From: Sinohyriopsis cumingii | Lineage: Eukaryota > Mollusca > Bivalvia > Unionida > Unionidae | Reading direction: 5' to 3' | Assembly (NCBI GenBank): GCA_028554795.2 | Contig: CM068829.1 | Location: 131,837,325 to 131,901,324, forward strand | DNA: 64,000 nt | Part shown: piece after piece, positions 52,500-64,000 of the stretch | Numbering within the stretch: position 1 is the stretch's first letter | How the letters are laid out: every line of letters starts with the position of its first letter | Notes under the pieces: generated by a model | What the model was told of the DNA's origin: nothing | Databases searched by the model: none | Seen by the model: only the letters and a program-made list of their open reading frames with translations | Translations under genes and position numbers: made by a program

Positions 52500-55400
52500 A
52501 TGGCTGATCAACAAGTAAACACAATGAAGGAAACATCCTTGATACTCCGAGATCTGAAATTTAAAAGATTCAACGTTATAACGGAGATGAGACTGAGACA
52601 GTCCAGGAAGGAGTTAAGTAATATGGCGCACAACAGTCGCATGAAAGGGACAAATTTGAATAACGTAAGGGAACTCATAGAATTTGTTCCGGTTTTCTTC
52701 AAGAACACAACCAGCAAAATGAATAAATACCAGCTGGACTTTCATCTGAAAAGAGGAAGCGAATCTCTGGATATTATCTTAGAGGAAATGAAGAGGGACG
52801 TGCACTTTGAGGTAATATCTAAGAAGTTATTACGTATCTATTATCATACGTTATATTTATTTATGTACCTGTCTTATGATATTTTTACTTAGTTGCTACA
52901 AGTCTATTTAGCATTGTCAGTACATTTGTAAATGTAACCACGCAGCTATCATCCGTTCATCTCTCAAACAAACTGTATTTTCCAGAAGTTAAGATGTATG
53001 CATGCGAATGCACAGAAATAGTAAAGTGACGACATTTAACGCTATTAACCGAAAGCTATTAAGTCATCAATCAATAATACAAACTAGTGAATTTTTGCAT
53101 GCTTTAAGAATTTAGGCAGTTGCACGTTATGGTCTACACGCTTATGATACATACAAGTAACATCAATAATCGATTCAAATTTAATGATATAATCTTGCAC
53201 AGATTACTGACATTTATTATCTATTATCTTTACAGAAAAATTATTTTGATCTGTCCCGACCACAATCTTTGAATACTGCTAGGTTAAGTGTTATCTTTTT
53301 TGAAAAAGGAAGAAAATCAGAGAGTCCACTAATAAAAAGTTCAAACAGCTCGCCGGCCAGATCGCCGGTACCAACTTTGCGAGTAAACAGTGGAAAACGT
53401 GGTCATCAAAACATCGTTGTCCCAAACATAGATGCAAAGAAAGAACAAAGATACGCTAAACCTTTCCTGCAACCCATCATTGAATATAACATACATGACT
53501 GGGACCAGCTTGCCAATGAAACTGGGTCTCAGGGATACTTTTTGCAAAGTGACAAAAAATCTCCCGTACCCTCTCAAAGAAGACATTTACCAACAACAAC
53601 CAGTGGTATTGAACAAAGAAATGTGAATCTTTCGTCGCAACACTTTAAAAGTGGAAAACAAAATGGGACTACAGCTGTAGGCAGGTCTGATAAAGTTCGA
53701 TCTAGCAGCAATGTACAGAAACCACCTGGTGGAACAGAAACAGACATAATTGTCACGAAGGACATCAACGCTAATCATATTGTGACGACTTCAACCAAAG
53801 TCACTGATGAGAAAAGCAAAAGACATAGAAGTAACCAAGAAAAACCTATCAGACAAGAGAAGACAACTCTCGATAACCAACAAGAAAAGAAATCTAACGA
53901 ATTGTCAAAAGATGGCATGCACAAGGATAATAAAAATAGACCAAACTCTACTCCTAAGTCGGGAAGTATGTCCAAAACAGAAGATACGGCGACTAAAGAT
54001 AGAGACATCGTAAATGTGAGCAACGAGAAACAAAGTACAGATACGAGTACCAATATTACGGAAAACGTACTGCCTCAGAGTGGAAACAGTTTGGCTAGGA
54101 ATGATGGCGCTAGCAGCGTAGAGTCAGGAAATCATCATGGAATCTCGTCTGATCCTTCAAAAGCAACATACAAGTTAGGTCATGCTAGTAACCAAGAAAG
54201 ACACGAACCAGTAATGAATGATATTAGTGGCAGTACGGGAAGTAGAAAAGAGGTTCGTCATATTGACGTCCATCTACCTATTGTAACATCTCATTCACCT
54301 ACAGAGTGTCTTTCAGAAGCATCACGCATGGATGACCCAAAACTGGTGACCCAGATGTCGAAAACTTTCTATAAATCTGTTCAGACTTCGAATCACTTCG
54401 ATAGTCATAAAGCTGGAACTGAAAAATCAGACAAATTAGTAAATGTTGGCCAATTCCAGAAGACGGATATAGAACTTAAGGTAAAATCAACGAGTGCAAA
54501 GCGCAAGGAAGGTGCGGATAAACAGGTGAAATCGCCATCACCAAAACAGATTAAAGAGAAAACTAATGTCTCGACATCGAATGGAAGAAACAATAAAAAT
54601 GATGTTCGACCTGGAAAATCTCAGGAAGACGCTGATGAGATTCCAAGGCCATCGAAAGATGTGTATGTAATCATAGTAATTATGGTTGGAAGGCGATAAT
54701 ACGGTATTCAAATGAGTAATCTTGCATTTTAACCAATACATAAGATTTTGACGTATTCTGGATATCAGTTTGTGTAAAATATGAATCCACTTATGCTATG
54801 GACTACGCCCTGAATAGAACATATGCTGTAACAACAGTTCTTCCTCGGCGTATGAAAATGACACAAGCTGTGTTTAGTTTAATAACCTTTGTCAGAAATG
54901 TAAACGTTAGTTTATATTTTAGTGTTTTGATATAAACATCCTATTGGAAAGAAGAAAAAAGCTGAGATTACCCGTTATAAATATTTTGAAAGATTTAAGG
55001 AGTTAATAGTTGACACCACAGAATAAGTCATAGCTAGGAGAAAGAGAAAACTATGAAATTTTTAATACCTAATGTTCATGACATAATCTTCTTTAGCTAC
55101 ACTGTAAATATACTGATTAGAAATTGTAGCTTTTAGTTGCTCGATCAGGTTTATATTCATCTATTTTAACTTTTAGGAAACCCGAGGAAAGGATAGAAAT
55201 AAAGCAATTAAAAGAAACGATAACATCTCTTACGGATGGAAATCAAAAGCTGAAACAAATGAATGACGAATTACTCAGAAGGTAAAATGTTAATTTACTC
55301 TCTCTTTTAAGATATACATCCAATTCACGCTTCAGTTCAATACCCTCTAAAATAGTGAAAGTGAGCTAATCCAATTTTCGGTTCTGTCCCAACAATTTAT

Positions 55401-56076
55401 CCATTCATAATATTTTGGTATTTAGTACTCCTATTTCTAATGCCCTAATCATCTAAAACTGCTTTACAAATACTATTTATTTATTATCGTTACTCCTTTA
55501 CATTCAAAACCAAATAAGATCCTTCTTTCCCTAAATGCTCTAGACAGACATAGCCTGATGAATGTGTATTTTAATAAAGGTTGCTAAGCAATTTGCAGAT
55601 AACTCATGTGGCCTACACTAGAATATCCATTAATCTTGAAACTCGTTTCAATGTTCTTGTATGTCATTACTTTTTGTCATTCAGATTAAGTCTCATCGCG
55701 AGTGAGAAACTGCGAGATGGAAATCCGAATATAACTTACTTGGGCAACAACAACCGGCCGACTAAACTCGCAGAAAAATTATCTGAGTTGTACGACAATG
55801 AATGGACAGATGCTTATCAGGAAATGTCAGAAACTGATACCTCAGAGGAGCAGAGAATTCATGTTCTGCTGGAAATTATAATGGTAAGATTGCTGTTGAT
55901 TAAATTAAATAAACATGGAATGATTAAAAATAGAAAATTGTTCCCAAGTTAAACTGGCTGTCAGTAACATTTGTAGCAAACATATCGACTGTGTAATCAT
56001 CTTCTATGTACATTGTGAGTTGTTTTTTTTTTTATATCTGTGTTGTTGTTTTTAAACCTTCTTATAACCCAACACC

Positions 56077-56135
<59 letters not shown>

Positions 56136-58715
56136 TACGTTGCAAATGTCAGATTAGTATTCCATTTTCAAATTAACCAAAAGTGTATCTAAAGTCTTCC
56201 TGTAAAGATGGACTTAAGTTGAGAAAAGGTCGCGAAAATTATCTAGGTTCAAATGCCAAAGAAACGCCTCCAAAGTTTCAGGAAACATATACGAATTCCT
56301 CACACAATGATCTACGAGTTGGTGTACACAAATTCAATTATCTAAATGCGCTTTATGGTAGATAATTATATTGTATTCAAAGGTCAGTTTGATCTGTTGC
56401 AATTAAAATCTACTGAGAAAAGAGTATCTAATTAAGTTAATTATTTTCAGGTTTTATGAGTAAAATTCATTGTCTTTCTTTTTGTAATATTAGTCACATT
56501 CAAAGGTTTCGAAGCATAAAAGAAGATATTTGAAAGAGCTGGATCAGTCATGAAATGCACACTTTAAAATGATACAAATGGTCACAAAAAGTAATTGTGA
56601 AAATTAGGAACGACAAAAGTTAATTAATAGTGACATACTCTGCCTTGAAATGTTTTGACTTCTTTAACTCATTTTTTTTTCAGATCTCCTTTCAAAATTG
56701 TGCAAAAGCATCAAAGGATCAGTTCGCAACACTAAGCAAATCCTTAAGAAAGGAAATGCTATTTCCCACTGGATCTGCGGTACGTAATTGTCATTTCTGA
56801 ATCTTTAAAGTTGCAGAAACATTTATCGGGGAGTGGATCGGGGGAGGGGAGTCTGAACCCAGGGGCTGGACGAGCATTTTACTTTTTTTCCAAGTCAGAC
56901 GAAAAAAATATTATGTTCGTTTTGTAAATTTTATTATTAATAGCAGAAAATATCTACTTGACTGATTAATTCGGTTTTAAAACTGAGTGTACTGAGAGAA
57001 ATGCAAAATAATTGTAATCTGCCTTGATGTGAACAAGAGTGCATAAAAATGCATATTACAGGGTGAGGAGGTTTCTTCGAGTATTTTCTACAAATAGATA
57101 ATGGAAGTGATAGAAACTAGAATGATTATGTATATATAAATGAAACAATCTTGGTACGTACGATGGTACCTATTTGATAATAGCTACCTGAAACAAGATG
57201 TAGATGTAGCCACAGATACGAATCTTTCAAGATCTTATTGTCTCTTGTTGCACAGCTGTATCAACGACAGAGATTAATTACCAAATATCGGTAAACTGTT
57301 TATATATCCTTTTAGAAGTAATGACAATCTTTCGTGTGACATCACAGCGCGCGACATTCAGTCTAGTTTGTACTGGATCACTCCTTTAGGTTGACCTTGT
57401 GCAAAAACGTCCACGAACCTTAAAACTGATTATGCCCCATATATTTCTTGTGGCGTCTATATATAATGACATTTCAATGTAGGAGGATAAAAATAAAGTG
57501 AATAATCGTTGCTCTAAATATTTTTTACTCATTACTAAAGTAGTCGGCACTGAACTCATACATGACCTGTATGTCTTGTAGTTTAAAATTTGTTTTTATA
57601 CAATTTCAGCATAAGAGCCAGTGGCATGACGCGAAACCTCACCCAACCAAACCCAACCCTCCCACCCCCGAAAAAAAAACGGAATATGAATGTTTCACAA
57701 CCAATGATATGGCCTGTAAATATTAAGTAGGATCCTTCAAGACGTTTTACAAAAACATATCAACCACGGGTCCTCTTGCTATACACAATTGTTCGATAAA
57801 TCTTAAACAAAAAGTGCTAAAAAAAAACTTATTGCACATCTAAACGTGACAGTTATTTTCTCATGGATATTGCCCGAAGAATGAATCAGAAGAAAATGTA
57901 CAACCTTCCTGAACACCTGTAAAAGTTAGTTAATTAGCCTGCAAAAGCTCCAAGAAATGGCGGCAGAGAAGCTATCACAGAATTCTTCCGAAACATGATT
58001 CTGTAATACACACCCTTTTTGACATGTTTTCGAGAAAAAGAAAACGAGGCAGAGACCAAAAACAGCAACCACCTATTTAGTGTATGAAGTATCAATAAAA
58101 TAGTTTAGCAATTTTAATTTGGAAGGAGAAATGGCAACGCGCTGAATTCTGTAAATAAATCGTTTGATATTTCTTTGAAGACAATTAAGTCCAAATTGAA
58201 GCAGATCAAGGAAATAAAAAATAAAGAACAGGACCTTTATGAAAGTTCAGCTTAACCACTTATTTGACCTAAAAAATTTTAATAAAATACTTAAAGTAGT
58301 TGAGATAAGAAGCAATCGTAATCTTGGTCACTTGCGAGTAGTCGGATGAACAGGTGTAATCGCAATATCCACATTGTCTGCGGAATCATGGAGACAAAAA
58401 GACAGTGGAGACAATGAGATAAGATATAAATGTTAACATGTAGTATTAAGCATTTATTTACAGACTATATGCCTGGAAAATTAACTGGACTGTATTAGCA
58501 GGCTGTGCGAGTATATCCCTTTCTTACTTTCTACCTAAAAAAAAAGATTTATGTAAACTTCTAATGACAATGAATTGAATTGAATGCATGATTGACTCTC
58601 ACAGGAAGATGACCAAATTGGTGAAGAAGAAAGGGAACTATTGGATAGCGTACTTTTTTCTCTACGAGAACTGAGGCAACGTGTTGCCATGGTATCCGTT
58701 CCAAAACTAAAACAG
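52500..58715 (+). CDS. Host multi-exon gene, MIEAP-like C-terminus, 3' end not found
   Basis: Six exons fit by AG/GT sites and phase: 52499-52811 (ATG 52500, MADQQVNTMKETSL), 53236-54662 (donor GTATGT), 55177-55281, 55685-55883, 56684-56779, 58605-58715; phases 0, 2, 2, 0, 0, 0 join without a stop. Exon 1 is helical. The 476-codon exon 2 is Ser/Lys/Asp/Asn-rich and probably disordered. Exon 3 (KPEERIEIKQLKETITSL) is a coiled coil. Exons 4 to 6 (KLAEKLSELYDNEWTDAYQEM, then helical ELLDSVLFSLRELRQRV) resemble the C-terminal domain of mitochondria-eating protein (SPATA18/MIEAP), a family expanded in molluscs. The last exon ends at a clean CAG|GTACG, so at least one more exon exists. The family call is from memory of its pattern; the exon model is firmer. 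Confidence 0.65.
56081..56132. repeat. (CT)n microsatellite in an intron
   Basis: About 26 dinucleotides between exons 4 and 5 of the host gene. Confidence 0.97.
56780..58604. other. Intron 5, no nested gene seen
   Basis: 1.8 kb, AT-rich; a C-rich stretch with an A run at 57650-57680. No transposon ends or coding frames recognised. Confidence 0.5.
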
Positions 58716-61700
58716 GTACGATAACGTGCACATCGCTTCTTGTCTATATTCTTTAGTTTTTCTTTCACTGTACGTATTATGTACCTGCACAAATAAGGTT
58801 TCTTACACAATGTAGTTTTCTCTATCAAATTAAAATATTGAACTGTCAAAAAAAAAAGACCAACAACAACAAGTCGGATTGCTTGGTGTAATGTAAACGA
58901 TACCTGTCGCAAGCCAGGATATGAAATAATATAAATCGTCCAATTAGCAAACTTCCGCTGTTAATTAAATGCCGGACTACAATTTGGGCTATTAAATGCC
59001 ACACTCTAGATCACATGATTTCGTGTGCTGTAAATGACACCTGACGATGGCATCCCGTCCACTGAAGTCAAGATCACTCTTCATCGCTCAAAAACTACAC
59101 CTGAAGTGGGCAATTGAAACATCGCTCTGCCAATTTCGTCAGGTTGAGAAATAACCTCAGATGTAGATGGAGAATACACATAAAGTTGATGAGTTTGGTG
59201 ATTTGCCTTCGAAGGAGTGCACCACAGCAAAACATGTTCCAACAGACAAGGTCAATCATGTTCTGAGTGTGATTTTGTACGCTTTCGCCGCCTTATTGTG
59301 CCGTATTAACAAAAGTAGTTCCGAATATCTTTCTCATCGATAACGAATTAATTCAAGGTTTCGTTCTCGATTTGGCGGAGAAAGGTTAAGGATATCCCCA
59401 TTTATGCAGTGGGCCCTATTATGTTAAAATCTTTTTGACTTAAAGTTTTTGTATTACCTGTAGTAACATAGGGTATTATGGTGCACAATGGGAACCAACA
59501 TTATTCCCGCCAGTTGCCACGTATGTGCTGTTATGGGGGATACGGGATTTAATAACATGTATTAATATCTGGCAAAATCGGAATCTAACATGATGGGGCA
59601 ATATTGGGTACAAGGGGAAATGTAATGTTAAAAATGTGACTCCTCCATTTTGAAAAATGTATGGGGCACAGAGGGAAATGCAATGTTGAAACTTTGTCCA
59701 TAGGTTTAACATTATGGGTCCATACGTGGCAAAAGCCGTTTGTAATAACCAATACACCCAACATACTATCCAATATCCAACATGTACTGTCTAGTACTCA
59801 TATTGTAGTGACTAATACTACGTCTTCTACTATCGATCACACTATCCAAAAGGCAATGCGTAGTGATCAATACTTAGTCATCTAATATCTAACGCCCCAT
59901 ACATACTATCCCCAAAATGGTAGGTGAGGTTATATAAACACGATGCTCACAAAAGTATACTATCACAGGAGAGAGGTAAGGGGTCTTTAGTTTAGTTGTT
60001 TGTGAACAGACATAAAATGAACAAACATACAAACACACACATAGAGGCAATGACTGATTAATATAGTTTCGAAGGGATTTGGGTGACCATGGAATGGTCG
60101 TTCCGTGTTATCCTGGATCGTGGATGTTTATCCATAACCAGGACAACTGCGGTTCTAAGGCCTGGTTCTACAGCAAGGGCTAATACACTTTTGTTGAGGA
60201 GAAGGAGAGATTGGTCATAAAATAGGTTTGTTTGCCTCCATCTCCCGCTCCTCCTCCTCATCATCATAATAAATAATGAGGGGTGGTTGTTGTTTCTGTT
60301 ATTATTATTGGCTGCTGCCTCTCTACTTCACTCTTTTGCAGCCTCTTTTGCACACCATCCATATTTCGTTGAGGAGCGAGAATTCCCTCTCCATCCTCTG
60401 GCGCTCCCTTTCGCTCCAATCTTCATTCCATACTTTCTTTATCTTTTTAATTTTCTCCTGTAATCAGTCTAATAATGAGGTTCTTTGCTATTTTCATTGG
60501 GATTATCGTTCCTCCATTTTCTCTACCAGACCCAATCTGTCCATTAAATTAAGGATCTATCTTAACTTTCCAACTTTGTTGTGTTCTACCATCCTTTACC
60601 TTTATTCTTCGCTCTGTACAGTATCGACGGTGAACTAAAAGAATGGCGAACACTCTGCATTGTATTCTTTGAGCTCGGAAGTGAATGAAAACAGGCTGCA
60701 AAGTGGAGACGCGGATGTAAAGGAAAACATTCCTAGGTGTTGTACAGAATGCATGTCAAGAGGAATCACGTAGATATAAAAAAAAGATTCTTTTTTCACA
60801 GAAATCTATTATTATTGAGACTGGGAGCCTTATGATGCACAAGGGTATACATGTTTGTACACAAACGAATGTACTATACTGAGACCCGGGTTTGGTTGTT
60901 GCAGATATGTACAAACATGCAAGCACACAATATACGGCAATGGTTCAGAAGTATCTCTTTTCTAAGAGATGTGGATGGTCCTGAAAGTGCCCTTTATTGT
61001 TGTCCTGGACCATTAAGATGTTATCGACGATGTCCAGAACAGCTAGGCCTTACCATGGTTCTCACTACAGCGCAGAGTCATTTCATTTGTAAAAGATGGT
61101 GACCGCATCTATCTCTATCTTCTATTCATCTTCATCATCAACCTGCTAATACTGTTTCTTTTTCTCTTCCTATGTATTCATTTCATTTTTCTCTTTTCTC
61201 TCGTATGACATCTTCAAGAAGGTCTTGTGGTAATATGAGGAATATGGCTTTTTTCGTGTCCGATTTTCTTTAGTCAGCTGGTGCTATACCTCGTGCATGC
61301 GTACTAGGGCATCAGCTAACCTGTTGACAATGTTTTCGCTCATTTTCTTATATGACATAACTGATTAAAGCACCAGTTTCTGTTAAAAGCACGGACATGA
61401 AGGGAAATGTTCCACAAATTCGGTACGCAGATGCGAAGAAAACATTTTACTTTTACAAATTTAAAGATCGACAGAAAGAATGTGAAAGATCGTGCCAAAA
61501 AGACATGTTTCGTTTTTTTTTAATAAAAAAACCAAAACAAATCAACGCCATTTTCTTCTAAATCAATATTTATTTGCATCAGCCACGCTAACTTATACAT
61601 TCAATCAAACTGACAAAGAGAAAGGGTTAGGGCTAGTCACTTCCTCTTCATGTATAAATTCCAAACAATAAACACAAACGTATTTGCAAGGTTGACAAAG

Positions 61701-63399
61701 TTACAGAGCAAGATTAGACTTCCATTGACCTAGTACAGTGTCATGTTGTTATCGGCGCACACTACTTTTCTGTACTAAGGAAACTAGATAGCCACAATGT
61801 TCACAAAACTACCTTTCTTTATGTAATCATTTCAAGATTTCACGTTCCAGTCATGTCGATACACATTCTAAAGAGAAACCAAGTCTGTTTTGATGAAGAA
61901 AACACATACAATATTATCCACACAATCGAAACTAATCCTTATAATCTCACATCATTGACTGGAGTAAATATCGGATTACTTCTCATACAGTAGATTATAT
62001 TGTCTTCCAGAGGAGCTAATCCATAATAATCAAATTAAACAACACTGTGGTCATTGTAAAAGTACATGATTATCCAACGGGATCCTAGGCGATGACTGTC
62101 ATCCGTGTCGATGATAAAAACTTGAAGCATTTAGGTTTTCGACAAGGGAGTTGAAATTTAGCACCCACTACTGGATTCTAAGAAAATCTGTATGAACTGC
62201 AAATCAGAAAGTAATGCATGTCCCAGGCATAGTTGTCAAAGGAAATGATCAATCATGAGTTAACACTTGATGTTTTCCTTGAAAGGCTCTGTCAAGTACA
62301 ATGATGGACAGGAAGTCTCCGTAATCAATGGTAAGAGAGCTTTGTTGCGTTTCGTTTCAAAAGAAGTCAGTTGAGGTAGGAATAGACCATTCAAGTTTTT
62401 GTAACCCACTTTCAAGACGTTCTCTTTGGAGATGAGGAGCCAGGTACAATACCAGCTTTCTTACTGACACATCATCAAATATTTGTCGTTTTGTTTCTGA
62501 CTGCAATGATCGTTTCGACAACCATCATAGTGTTCTCTGGTTGATTCTTTCAGCCTGGTGGCAGGAAAACCAGGAGGCTAGGTAATGTCCTTGTTCTGGC
62601 CATCTTGAGATCATGAATGTGTCTTTGTCTTCTTTTCCCTTACTTGTAGACTTCTATTCTGGATAGAAAACATTATCTTTGTCTGTCTGTATGGATTCGT
62701 GTTTCATATTTTGTAATAATCTCGGATCACCTCTCTCAAACTTAAAAAGTTCCAGAGTACCGTCGGATCCTGGATTCAATATGACGTTCGATGTGTTCAT
62801 CAGAACCAGTACAAATTGAAGTTCCATACGGAGTTTGCCTGATATTTAGGATTTAAATGTCCTTCGTCGTTGTCTTGGTCTGAAGTGAAATCAAATTCCC
62901 ACAAAGCATTTCTCATGCACAGTCGTCGTACGAAATAACATGGTTAATGTCGGTTCCTAATTGTCATATAGCTTCACACAGAGTAAAAGAAAATCTCAAG
63001 TAATTATTTTTCGGGTGCAGGTTTTGACCTCTGTTCGTCGTAGAAGATACGTCACTGTCGTTCTACTCAGAGTTTGACTGATTCGAGCTTTAGGTAAGCA
63101 TTCCACATGTCACATGTAAAGTCTGACTTCTTCGATTTTTGTTTTGGACTCGTTAGCTATGGCCATCACTCTAAACACGATACGACGTCGATGGAACCTC
63201 AGATGTGCATCCGTTATTAGTCTATGGAGTGACTGAAAGCTTGCAAAGAAGCATTGTTAAGCAGCATCATATGTGTTTTCCCCTATTTAGTAAAGCTATG
63301 TTAACTACCTTTATTAGGATTTACCAGATCTGTTCAAAATGAAACATAATGCTGTGGGGGGGGGGATTAGGATTTTTAATGTAGCTTTAACAATTTTTC
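58716..63399. other. No gene recognised
   Basis: Possibly the continuation of the host gene's intron. Short frames only (longest about 120 codons at 60276-60638, a Ser/Leu/Phe-rich pyrimidine stretch without motif). A G run is at 63355-63364. Confidence 0.4.
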
Positions 63400-63656
63400 A
63401 GTCATATCGCTACGATGTCTGCAGTGTGGGAGCTTATAGTGATGTCTGTATGTAGCATGGTGTCTCACCCAGTCACATTATCCTGACACCAGGCCGACCA
63501 GTCCTAACACTAACCTCTTAATGCTGAGCGCCTAGCGAGGAAGCTGTTAGTACCATTTTTGTAAATCTTTGGTGTGACTCGGCCGGGGCTCGAACCCATA
63601 ACCTCCAGCTTCTAAGGCGGACACTCTAACCACTAGGCCTCCAGTGCGGTCGAAGA
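63400..63656 (-). mobile_element. tRNA-derived SINE, second family, minus strand
   Basis: Read on the minus strand, a tRNA-like head (GGCCTAGTGGTTAGAGTGTC, then GGGTTCGAGCCCCGGCC near 63580-63600) is followed by a body with CAGCATTAAGAGGTTAGTGT, GGTCGGCCTGGTGTCAGGAT and an end ACATCGTAGCGATATGACT. The copy at 63752-64000 shares all of these in the other orientation. Confidence 0.85.
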
Positions 63657-63751
63657 TAATGCTAAAACTTTGCCCCTTGTGTCTGTATGTATGCGTATGT
63701 CTGTTCACAGCCATCAGAAACAAATTTAAAACCTCCTCCACGTCTTGCAGA

Positions 63752-64000
63752 CCCTTCTAGTGGCCTAAGTGATTAGAGCGTCCGTCTAGGATGACAGAGG
63801 TTGCGGGTTCGAAACCAGGCGTGAGTCTTACCAAAAGCTCGCCATTCGCTCAACATTAAGAGATTAGTGCTAGGACTGGTTGGCCTGGTGTCAGGATAAT
63901 GTTACTGGGTGGGACATCATGTCACATATCTGCGGCTTGATTCCTCTGCACTAGACATCACTATAAGCTGCCTCACTGCAGACATCGTTGCGATATGACT
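63752..64000 (+). mobile_element. tRNA-derived SINE, second family, plus strand
   Basis: tRNA-like head: A-box region TGGCCTAAGTGATTAGAGCG and B box GGTTCGAAACC at 63806-63816. The body contains CAACATTAAGAGATTAGTGC, GGTTGGCCTGGTGTCAGGAT, and ends ACATCGTTGCGATATGACT at the window edge. Inverted relative to 63400-63656, with ~95 bp between. Confidence 0.85.

Noticed and set aside
53575..54053. Minus-strand frames over the large host exon
   Set aside because: They are shadows of the Ser/Lys-rich plus-strand exon, whose splice phases agree with neighbours.
63560..63820. True tRNA genes
   Set aside because: A- and B-box-like sequences belong to SINE heads; no complete cloverleaf is evident and the SINE body follows in both copies.

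Overview
The window is eukaryotic, non-coding-rich, AT-rich DNA that most resembles a mollusc (probably bivalve) chromosome. The evidence is indirect: tRNA-headed SINEs ending in a TGGCGTTAAAC-type tail, core-tandem-repeat elements of the kind known in bivalves, decayed LINE and Ty3/gypsy pieces, and one intron-containing host gene whose C-terminal part resembles the MIEAP (mitochondria-eating protein) family. No species call is possible from the sequence alone.

Layout. 1-18.1 kb: repeat-laden host DNA with no gene I can support (inverted repeat clusters, a ~120-bp tandem array, two near-identical 482-bp TIR elements, a 1.2-kb ~20-bp minisatellite, fold-back structures). 18.100-29.639 kb: an 11.5-kb insertion (here 'element A') built as a giant inverted duplication. 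Two ~5.3-kb arms, roughly 97% alike where sampled, flank a 948-bp unique spacer; the ends begin AGCAGCAG and are flanked by a perfect 5-bp duplication TCATT. Each arm carries a broken primase-helicase gene (archaeo-eukaryotic primase, zinc ribbon, herpes origin-binding-protein-type SF2 helicase), two small Cys-rich protein genes, repeated GCGGGAA motifs and long AT-centred hairpins that look like replication origins. The spacer holds a coiled-coil gene. No integrase or capsid gene is present. 29.65-30.25 kb: a tandemly duplicated ~531-bp piece of host DNA with a possible first coding exon.

30.255-46.225 kb: a decayed Maverick/Polinton with 239-bp terminal repeats. Genes: A32/FtsK-type packaging ATPase, zinc ribbon plus phospholipase A2-like protein, retroviral-type integrase, family-B DNA polymerase fused to an SF1 helicase, Cys-rich protein, HNH endonuclease, several unknown proteins, trimeric-fibre-like protein, adenain-like protease, hydrophobic minor protein, capsid protein, small basic protein. 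Almost all carry frameshifts or stops. A SINE and two (AT)n microsatellites sit inside it.

46.2-52.4 kb: the second half of the duplicated host segment, then LINE and Ty3/gypsy remnants, a SINE and microsatellites. 52.5-58.7 kb: six phase-compatible exons of the host gene. 58.7-64 kb: no gene seen; two copies of a second SINE family in inverted orientation end the window.

The most interesting point is that element A and the Polinton share the same end sequence, the same 'double-ended' terminal unit and the same Cys-rich protein family, although their replication genes differ. Element A is therefore a candidate Polinton-associated element that brings its own herpes-like replication initiator and origins but would have to borrow integrase (and perhaps capsids).
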